Of a stretch of DNA of 64,000 bases, positions 42,647 to 48,153 are shown piece after piece. Origin of the DNA: Longimicrobium sp. (GTDB lineage Bacteria; Gemmatimonadota; Gemmatimonadetes; Longimicrobiales; Longimicrobiaceae). Where the stretch lies: positions 1-64,000 of the forward strand of contig NZ_DATIND010000085.1 in the NCBI RefSeq assembly GCF_035474595.1, in the 5' to 3' direction. The position numbers and the translations under genes were made by a program. Positions within the stretch are counted from its first letter, which is position 1. Each line of letters begins with the position of its first letter. Under the pieces are notes generated by a model. That model did not search any database and had not been told where the DNA came from. It saw only the letters and a list, made by a program, of their open reading frames with translations.

Positions 42647-42799
42647 CCGATATATGATCCGCGCGCGCCCGGCCGATCTCGCACCGGAGCATCGCATCAC
42701 CCCCGCATCCCCATCTTCCTTCGCTTGCCCGACCGGTTACGTTATCCTCTGAATCCCGTTCGACCGTTTGACGCTGGTACACCGAGCCGCGAGGCGCCG

Positions 42800-43789
42800 A
42801 TGGCGGCACTGAAGCGCGAAGACTACAAGGACCTCGGGTTCGGCAGCGTGATGGCCACCGAGGGCGGCCGGCTGCTGAACCGCGACGGCAGCTTCAACGT
42901 GGAGCGCTTCGGGCTGAAGCCGTTCGAGTCGCTCAGCGTGTACCACTCGCTGCTCACCGTAACCTGGCCACGCTTCCTGGGGATGGTGGCCGCGGTGTAC
43001 GTGGCCAGCAACGCCATCTTCGGCCTTCTGTACTTCCTCTGCGGCCCCCGCGCGCTCACCGGCAGCGACGGGCTGGGGATGGGCGAGCGCTACCTCACCG
43101 CGTTCTTCTTCAGCGTCCACACGCTGGCCACCATCGGCTACGGCAACGTGGCGCCCAACGGGCTGGTGGCCAACCTGCTGGTGACGATGGAGTCGCTGGT
43201 GGGGCTGCTGGCGTTCGCGCTGGCCACGGGAGTGGTGTTCGCGCGGTTCGCGCGGCCGGTGGGGTTCATCATCTTCAGCCGCAACGCCCTGATCGCCCCG
43301 TACCGCGGCTACGGCGCGTTCATGTTCCGCATCGTGAACGGGCGCAGCAACCAGCTCATCGAGGTGAACGCCAAGGTCTCGGTCAGCCTGGGGCGCGACG
43401 GCGAGCGGCGGTTCCACGACCTGCCGCTGGAGCGCGAGAAGGTGGTGCTCTTCCCGCTCAGCTGGACCATCGTGCACCCCATCGACGAGACCAGCCCGCT
43501 CTGGGGCCTGTCCGAGCAGGACCTGCGCGACCTGGACGCCGAGTTCTTCGTGGTGCTCGAGGCCATCGACGAGACCTTCGCGCAGCAGGTACACTCGCGC
43601 ACCTCGTACAAGCCCGCCGAGATCGTGTGGGGCGCCCGCTTCGCCGACGTGTTCGTGCGCCGCGACGGCCACGCGCTGGGCATCGACCTGAGCAAGCTCC
43701 ACGACTGGCGCCCCGCCGAGCTCCCGCGCCACGAGCCCGTCCCCGAGCTCGCCGGCATCGCCGACCCCGGTGAGCCCGCCATCGCCTGA
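42800..43789 (+). CDS. Inward-rectifier potassium channel (KirBac type)
   Basis: A 329-aa tetrameric K+ channel subunit. The slide helix and TM1 are near SVYHSLLTVTWPRFLGMVAA, continuing VYVASNAIFGLLYFL. The pore has FFFSVHTLATIGYGNVAPNG with selectivity filter TIGYG (111-115), and TM2 is MESLVGLLAFALATGVVFAR. The cytoplasmic immunoglobulin-like Kir domain (about 165-310) includes FSRNALIAPYRGYGAFMFRI, ETSPLWGLSEQDL and a late DDxD-like loop. Start 42800 follows GCGAGGCGCC; the upstream in-frame ATG at 42725 would add 25 residues without a family match. Confidence 0.93.
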   Translation: MAALKREDYKDLGFGSVMATEGGRLLNRDGSFNVERFGLKPFESLSVYHSLLTVTWPRFLGMVAAVYVASNAIFGLLYFLCGPRALTGSDGLGMGERYLTAFFFSVHTLATIGYGNVAPNGLVANLLVTMESLVGLLAFALATGVVFARFARPVGFIIFSRNALIAPYRGYGAFMFRIVNGRSNQLIEVNAKVSVSLGRDGERRFHDLPLEREKVVLFPLSWTIVHPIDETSPLWGLSEQDLRDLDAEFFVVLEAIDETFAQQVHSRTSYKPAEIVWGARFADVFVRRDGHALGIDLSKLHDWRPAELPRHEPVPELAGIADPGEPAIA

Positions 43790-43848
43790 GCGCCTGAGGT
43801 TCGCGAGCGAAGGCGGGTGCGGCTTGCGGGCATCCCGGCGGCCGCCTG

Positions 43849-43897
43849 GCGAATGAATTCGCGGCAACAACGGCCCGAAGTCCGCCTTCGCGGACTC
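43849..43897 (+). repeat. Bipartite palindromic repeat, family A (copy A5)
   Basis: GCGAATGAATTCGCGG, CAACAACGGCCCGA, AGTCCGCCTTCGCGGACTC, between the K+ channel and carH-like genes. Identical to A6 over its length. Confidence 0.9.
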
Positions 43898-43972
43898 CCT
43901 CCCTCGCCATCCCCGCGTCGCGGCGGAAATCAGTGTGCGCTGACTGTCTCTATCTACCTTGAATGCAAAAAA

Positions 43973-44013
43973 GACGCGGAGGAACGATGCCGTTCCTCCG
44001 CGTCTCCGCGTGA
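43973..44013. repeat. Family D hairpin, possible terminator of the carH-like gene
   Basis: GACGCGGAGGAAC (43973-43985) and GTTCCTCCGCGTC (43992-44004) pair perfectly, followed by TCCGCGTGAGA. It lies just downstream of the minus-strand gene ending at 44053 and of the K+ channel gene, so it may separate the convergent transcripts. Confidence 0.7.
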
Positions 44014-44052
44014 GATCCCGCGATATCTCGGGACCGCGCCGCGCCCGCCGAA

Positions 44053-44910
44053 TCAGTTCGCCGAGAAGATCTCGCCGATGCACGAGGCGAAGCGCACGCC
44101 GTCGACCGGCGCGGCTTCGGCGGGGACGCCGGCGCCGCCGACGACCACGGCGGTGTCGTGCGGCGCCATGCCGCGCAGCCGCTCGGCGAAGGCGCCGAAC
44201 GAGGCGGGGTCCTGCCGCACCACGACCGAGGTGCAGAGCAGCGCCGGGCGCCGGTCCGCCAGCACCCGCCGGACGTCCTCCATCGGCACGTCGGCGCCCA
44301 GGTACAGCACCCGCCACCCGGCCGCGGCCAGCCGCACCGCGCACGCCATCAGCCCCAGCTCGTGCAGGTCGCCGGGGGCGCCCGCGCACACGCTCTCGGG
44401 GCCGGGGGCCACGCCGGTGTCCAGCTCGCCCATCATCTCCGCCAGCTTCTCGCGCACGAACCCGCTGGCGAAGTGCTCCTGCGCCACCACCGCCCGCGCC
44501 TCCTGCCACAGGTCGCCGATCTCCCGCATCACCGGCAGCAGCACGTCCTCGGCGCGCTTCTCGGGGGGAAGGTGGCCCAGGCGGTCGTACACCCCCAGCG
44601 CGCCCTGCCGGTCGAAGCGCAGCAGCGTGTCGCGCAGCTGCCGGCGCACGTCGCCCAGCTCGGGCGCCTGCGCGGTGGCGGGCAGCGGCGTGAACGCCCG
44701 CCGCACCCGCGCGATCGCCTCGCCGATGGTCAGCCCCTCGTCGGTCAGCTGCTTGATGCGCGAGAGCATGGCCACGTCCTCGTCGCTGTACAGCCGGTAC
44801 CCCGAGTCGGTGCGCCCCGGCGCGATGAGGTTGTAGCGGCGCTCCCACGCCCGGAGCGTGGCGGGGTTGATGCCGGTGAGGTGCGCGACCCGCTTGATCC
44901 TGTAGCTCAT
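44053..44910 (-). CDS. MerR-type B12-binding repressor, CarH-like photoreceptor
   Basis: A 285-aa regulator. The N-terminal MerR winged HTH (residues 3-72) reads YRIKRVAHLTGINPATLRAW, then ERRYNLIAPGRTDSGYRLYS. A helical bundle follows with W135-x9-E145-H146 (WQEARAVVAQEH), the light-sensing Wx9EH signature of CarH, where Trp caps the adenosyl group and His becomes the lower axial ligand after illumination. The Rossmann-type cobalamin domain carries D181-L-H183-E-L-G186 (DxHxxG), then GWRVLYLGADVPMEDV. All residues needed for adenosylcobalamin photoreception are present. Known CarH proteins repress carotenoid genes in the dark; the divergent neighbour here is a carotenoid-type glycosyltransferase. 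Length matches CarH. Confidence 0.88.
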   Translation of the reverse strand: MSYRIKRVAHLTGINPATLRAWERRYNLIAPGRTDSGYRLYSDEDVAMLSRIKQLTDEGLTIGEAIARVRRAFTPLPATAQAPELGDVRRQLRDTLLRFDRQGALGVYDRLGHLPPEKRAEDVLLPVMREIGDLWQEARAVVAQEHFASGFVREKLAEMMGELDTGVAPGPESVCAGAPGDLHELGLMACAVRLAAAGWRVLYLGADVPMEDVRRVLADRRPALLCTSVVVRQDPASFGAFAERLRGMAPHDTAVVVGGAGVPAEAAPVDGVRFASCIGEIFSAN

Positions 44911-44979
44911 CCTGACGGTCCTGCCGCTGGAAAGGTGGTTCTCCGCCCCGGTCCGCCCCGCCCGCATCCTGGGTCCACG

Positions 44980-45000
44980 GCACGGGTGCCGCACCCGTGC
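44980..45000. promoter_or_regulatory. 21-bp palindrome in the carH-like/GT2 divergent region
   Basis: GCACGGGTGC C GCACCCGTGC is a perfect interrupted palindrome centred 80 nt upstream of the CarH-like start. It is a candidate operator for that repressor. The remaining roughly 400 nt of the divergent region (44911-45325) has no gene and no clear promoter hexamers. Confidence 0.45.
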
Positions 45001-45325
45001 TAAATCTGCCAAACCCAAGAACTTTGCGGGATGGAGACGAACGCGCAAGCTTTGTGCAACGCGCGGATCACGGCCCTGGACCCCGGGAGACGATCCATCG
45101 ATCCGATGGCCCGTAGAGCGCGGTATATGGGGGCACATAGATCGCAGCGCGCCCGCGCCGCAACCTGGCCGCGCGCCGGATGATGGAAGGCCGGGTACAT
45201 GACGACCGGGTGGCGCCGGCGTCACCTCCGGGCGCGCGCACTTTCCAACGGCGGCGCGCGGCGGCATCCTTCTTCCCCGCCGCCCTGTCCGTCCACCCGC
45301 ACCCTTCCCCCTTCGCCCGGCGCGG

Positions 45326-46486
45326 ATGATCTCGCTCACCCCGCAGGAGCTTCCCTGGTTCTGGCTGCTCTCGGTGCCGCCGCTGGTGGCGCTGGGAATG
45401 GTGCTGTTCAACCTGGGCGTGTGGCCGCGCGGGCGCGAGAGCGGGCGCATCGCCGGCCGCGTGTCGGTGTGCATCCCCGCGCGCAACGAGGGGCGGCGGA
45501 TCGTCCCCTGCGTGGCCGCCATCCTGGGCGGTGGCCAGCGCCCCGACGAGGTGCTGGTGTACGACGACGGGTCGACCGACGGCACGGCGGAGGTGCTGGA
45601 GAGCCTGACCCGGGCAGAGCCCTGCGTCCGCGTGATCAAGGGTGGCGAGCTTCCCGCGGGATGGATGGGAAAGCCGTGGGCCTGCCACCGCCTGGCCGAG
45701 GAAGCCACCGGCGACGTCCTGGTCTTCCTGGACGCCGACACCGTGGCCACGCCCACCTGCCTGAACCGGCTGGGGTGGATCATCGAGCGGCAGAAGGCGG
45801 ACTTCGTGAGCGCGCTTCCCGAGCAGGGCACGGGCACGCTCACCGAGCAGATGGTGATGCCGCTCCTCTCCCTCTCGTACCTGGCCTGGCTCCCGCTCCC
45901 GCTGGTCTGGCTCCTTCCGCAGCCGTACGTGCGCGTGGCCAACGGCCAGCTCATCGCCGTGCGCAGGGCGGCGCTGGAGCGGGCGGGGGGATGGGAGTCG
46001 GTGGGCGCCGAGGTGGCCAGTGACGTGAAGCTCTGCAGCCGGGTGAAGGCCACCGGCGGCCGCGCCGTCTACGCCGACGGGAGCCGGATGGCGCACGGGC
46101 GGATGTTCTACAGCCGCAGCCAGCTCTGGCGCGGGCTGTCGCGGATGGCCTTCCACCGCGGCCCCGGCTACCTGGGCGTGCTTCTCTCGCTCCTGCTGTA
46201 CGGCGCCGTGCTCTTCGCGCCGTACGTGGGCCTGGTGCAGGGGATCCGCGGCTACGAGGGGCTCGTCTTTCCCTCGCTGATCGGCGTCGCGGCCAACCAC
46301 CTGATCCGCGTGGCCACCGCCATCCGCCTGCGCGAAAGCTCCAACGGCATCCTGCTGCACCCGCTCGGGCTGATGTGGATGCTCGCCATCCTCGTGAACT
46401 CGCTGCGCCGCAGCCGCGCCGGCACTCTCTGGTGGCGCGGCCGCAGATACGACCTCGGCCGCGTCGATCCGGAAGGCATCGCCTAG
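45326..46486 (+). CDS. GT2 glycosyltransferase, carotenoid-type (CrtQ/CruC-like)
   Basis: A 386-aa membrane-associated family 2 glycosyltransferase. An N-terminal helix (ELPWFWLLSVPPLVALGMVL) precedes the GT-A domain: VSVCIPARNEGRRI, VLVYDDGSTDGTAEVL, LPAGWMGKPWACHRLAEEAT, and the DAD metal site (D136, D138 in VFLDADT). A later ASDVKLCSRVK holds the ED/D-like catalytic position. Three hydrophobic helices close the protein (GYLGVLLSLLLYGAVLFAPY and two more). The GWxGKPWAxxR signature is shared by diaponeurosporenoate glycosyltransferases and hopanoid-associated HpnB. Divergence from a CarH-like repressor favours the carotenoid role (inference). Confidence 0.82.
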   Translation: MISLTPQELPWFWLLSVPPLVALGMVLFNLGVWPRGRESGRIAGRVSVCIPARNEGRRIVPCVAAILGGGQRPDEVLVYDDGSTDGTAEVLESLTRAEPCVRVIKGGELPAGWMGKPWACHRLAEEATGDVLVFLDADTVATPTCLNRLGWIIERQKADFVSALPEQGTGTLTEQMVMPLLSLSYLAWLPLPLVWLLPQPYVRVANGQLIAVRRAALERAGGWESVGAEVASDVKLCSRVKATGGRAVYADGSRMAHGRMFYSRSQLWRGLSRMAFHRGPGYLGVLLSLLLYGAVLFAPYVGLVQGIRGYEGLVFPSLIGVAANHLIRVATAIRLRESSNGILLHPLGLMWMLAILVNSLRRSRAGTLWWRGRRYDLGRVDPEGIA

Positions 46487-46532
46487 CGAGCCTCGCGCGC
46501 GTCCCCGCCGCTTCAACGCGGACGGACACGCT

Positions 46533-46826
46533 CTCAACTGCGTCATCGGATGATGATCCTCGCGGACGAACCATCGGTGCGTGAACGCGGGTGAGGTGGA
46601 AGCGGGTGACGAGATCGCGACGCTCACGCAGATCGCCCGATCGACGTTCGTCGCGAGGATGATGGGTGGGATGCCGTGATGCCGATCGATATGTCGGAAA
46701 TTTCCGACATATCGAACAGGGATGAATCGGAGGCATGGTCCCCATCGCCGCCACGGCGAAAGATGCCGGCGGGTGAGCACGCACGCCCGTCCACGCTCCA
46801 CCCTCTCCCCCGATGACGCAGTTGAG
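46533..46826. repeat. 294-bp element with terminal inverted repeats
   Basis: CTCAACTGCGTCATCGG (46533-46549) is exactly complementary to 46810-46826. Inside, ATCCTCGCGGACGAA (46556-46570) is complementary to 46647-46660 but for one base, and a 30-bp palindrome lies at 46686-46715. It could be a miniature transposon-like element or a large folded regulatory region. It fills most of the 527-nt gap before the gene at 47014. I see no frame in it. Confidence 0.6.
46686..46715. promoter_or_regulatory. Perfect 30-bp palindrome
   Basis: TCGATATGTCGGAAA joined directly to TTTCCGACATATCGA with no centre base. It is AT-rich relative to its surroundings. It could be a protein-binding dyad, or a cruciform or hairpin. 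The regulator is unknown. Confidence 0.6.
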
Positions 46827-46915
46827 GATGATGCGGATGCGATCAGCATCCGTCTCCTTCGAGTCGGATCTCATCGTCCTCGCCGTGCACGTTTCGCACG
46901 GCGGCGTCCACAGGC

Positions 46916-46947
46916 TTGACATTTGCCGGTAGGAAACCGAAGATAAA
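46916..46947 (+). promoter_or_regulatory. Candidate promoter for the SAIGRALA protein
   Basis: A perfect TTGACA (46916-46921) followed by an AT-rich GAAGATAAA segment (46939-46947). The -10 is poor at standard spacing; GATAAA would need a 20-nt spacer. Confidence 0.4.
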
Positions 46948-47013
46948 CCGTAATAGATGTCACCGCGGAGAGGCCCGCGGGAGCACACGGGCAGCAAAAG
47001 CAGGAGCAGGACG

Positions 47014-47562
47014 ATGAGCTTCGACCTCGAGGCGTACGCGCCGGTTCAGGAGCGGATCGGCGAGTTCTACCGCGACTTTCCTCACGGCTGCATCAAGACG
47101 CGCCTGGTGCGCGAGGACGGACCGGAGGTGGTGTTCGAGGCGCGCGTGTACCGCACCCCGGACGAGGCGCGCGCGGGCGTGTACACCAGCGGCTGGGCGC
47201 GCGAGGTGGAGGGAAAGAACCCGGTGAACCGCACCAGCCACCTGGAGAACTGCGAGAGCAGCGCCATCGGCCGGGCGCTGGCCAACCTGGGCTACAGCAA
47301 GGACGCCACCCGCCCCAGCCGCAGCGAGATGATCAAGGTGCACCGCATGCGCCAGGAGCACGAGGCCATGCTGGAGTTCATCCGCGAGGTGGGCGCGCGC
47401 TGCGAGGAGGAGATGGAGATCCGGATGTCGGGCTCCACGCGCAACCTGAAGGGCTACATCCGCGAGAACTGGCAGCCCATCAAGGAGCAGTACCGCCTCG
47501 CCCGCACCGTGGTCGAGGCCATCGAGGGGACCACCGGCGAGCAGTTCCGGCAGGCCGCCTGA
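47014..47562 (+). CDS. SAIGRALA-motif protein, phage-recombination-like
   Basis: A 182-aa soluble protein. The start ATG follows CAGGAGCAGGACG. The central motif TSHLENCESSAIGRALANLG (about residues 69-88) is characteristic of small proteins found with phage single-strand-annealing functions (ERF/DUF1071-like groups), where (E/Q)-T/S-S-A-I-G-R-A-L is nearly invariant. Before it lies a beta-rich part (CIKTRLVREDGPEVVFEARV); after it come helices (MIKVHRMRQEHEAMLEFIRE). There is no zinc or catalytic motif. It stands alone on the chromosome with no phage genes around it, so it is either domesticated or an independent cellular family. The role is not established. Confidence 0.7.
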   Translation: MSFDLEAYAPVQERIGEFYRDFPHGCIKTRLVREDGPEVVFEARVYRTPDEARAGVYTSGWAREVEGKNPVNRTSHLENCESSAIGRALANLGYSKDATRPSRSEMIKVHRMRQEHEAMLEFIREVGARCEEEMEIRMSGSTRNLKGYIRENWQPIKEQYRLARTVVEAIEGTTGEQFRQAA

Positions 47563-47572
47563 ACGGAAGGCG

Positions 47573-47650
47573 TCACACGGAGTCGCAGAGATGCGGAGGC
47601 ACGGAGAACTCAGCGCGGAGTTCTGCGTGCCTCTTCGTGTCTCCGTGTGA
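47573..47650. repeat. Family D hairpin after the SAIGRALA gene
   Basis: TCACACGGAGTCGCAGAGAT... and CTTCGTGTCTCCGTGTGA form nested inverted repeats (with an inner GAGAACTC/GAGTTCTGC dyad) just after the stop at 47562. A terminator role is plausible. Confidence 0.65.
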
Positions 47651-47699
47651 ATCAGGATCGCTGGAGAAGCACCGCATCCCGGGTCCGCGATCGTCATCC

Positions 47700-47730
47700 T
47701 TGACATCTCCGTCATAGGTGCTAGTGTATT
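47700..47730 (+). promoter_or_regulatory. Promoter of the BlaI-like/M56 operon
   Basis: TTGACA (47700-47705) is a perfect -35; TGTATT (47725-47730) is a 4/6 match -10 with a 19-nt spacer. The -10 lies inside the 37-bp palindrome, so repressor binding would block polymerase. Confidence 0.6.
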
Positions 47731-47754
47731 GACATAGTGTCAATCCATTAGCAC
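47718..47754. promoter_or_regulatory. 37-bp palindromic operator upstream of the BlaI-type repressor
   Basis: The left arm GTGCTAGTGTATTGACA and the right arm TGTCAATCCATTAGCAC flank a TAG centre. Only two of 17 paired positions mismatch. The core ATTGACA-TAG-TGTCAAT is perfect. BlaI/MecI repressors bind such dyads overlapping their own promoter, so autoregulation is expected. It ends 12 nt before the ATG and next to the ribosome binding site AGGAGG. Confidence 0.75.
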
Positions 47755-47766
47755 TCAGGAGGGGTG

Positions 47767-48153
47767 ATGTCCCCTACGGGATCGATGGACCTGGGGCGGC
47801 GCGAGCGGCAGATCATGGACGCGGTCTACCGCCTGGGGCGCGCCACCGCGGCCGAGGTGCTGGCCGAGCTGCCGGACCCGCCCAGCTACTCGGCCGTGCG
47901 CGGCATGCTGCGCCTGCTGGAGGACAAGGGCTACCTGCGCCACGAGCAGGACGGCCCGCGCTACGTGTACCTTCCCACCACCGCCCGCGACGAGGCGCGC
48001 CGCTCGGCGCTCGCGCACCTGGTGCGCACCTTCTTCAACGACTCGCGCGAGAACGCGGTGGCCGCGCTGCTGGACCAGCCGCTGGACGAGGGCGAGTACC
48101 GCCGCCTGCGCACCCTTCTGGACCACGCCCGCGAACCCGGAGACGAGCAATGA
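47767..48153 (+). CDS. BlaI/MecI-family transcriptional repressor
   Basis: A 128-aa winged-helix repressor. DLGRRERQIMDAVYRLGRAT and AAEVLAELPDPPSYSAVRGM form the DNA-binding part, ending in LRLLEDKGYLRHEQDGPRYVY. A dimerisation helix follows (ARRSALAHLVRTFFNDSREN; LLDQPLDEGEYRRLRTLLDH). ATG 47767 was chosen (GTG 47764 is adjacent), with AGGAGG upstream. The stop overlaps the M56 gene by 4 nt (ATGA), as in blaI-blaR1. In known systems the membrane peptidase BlaR1 triggers cleavage of the repressor on signal; here the signal is unknown and no beta-lactamase gene is nearby. Confidence 0.93.
   Translation: MSPTGSMDLGRRERQIMDAVYRLGRATAAEVLAELPDPPSYSAVRGMLRLLEDKGYLRHEQDGPRYVYLPTTARDEARRSALAHLVRTFFNDSRENAVAALLDQPLDEGEYRRLRTLLDHAREPGDEQ

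Noticed and set aside
47749-47757. TTAGCACTC, which equals one arm of a CIRCE heat-shock operator
   Set aside because: The second arm GAGTGCTAA at nine-base spacing is missing, and the bases belong to the 37-bp palindrome of the BlaI-like promoter.
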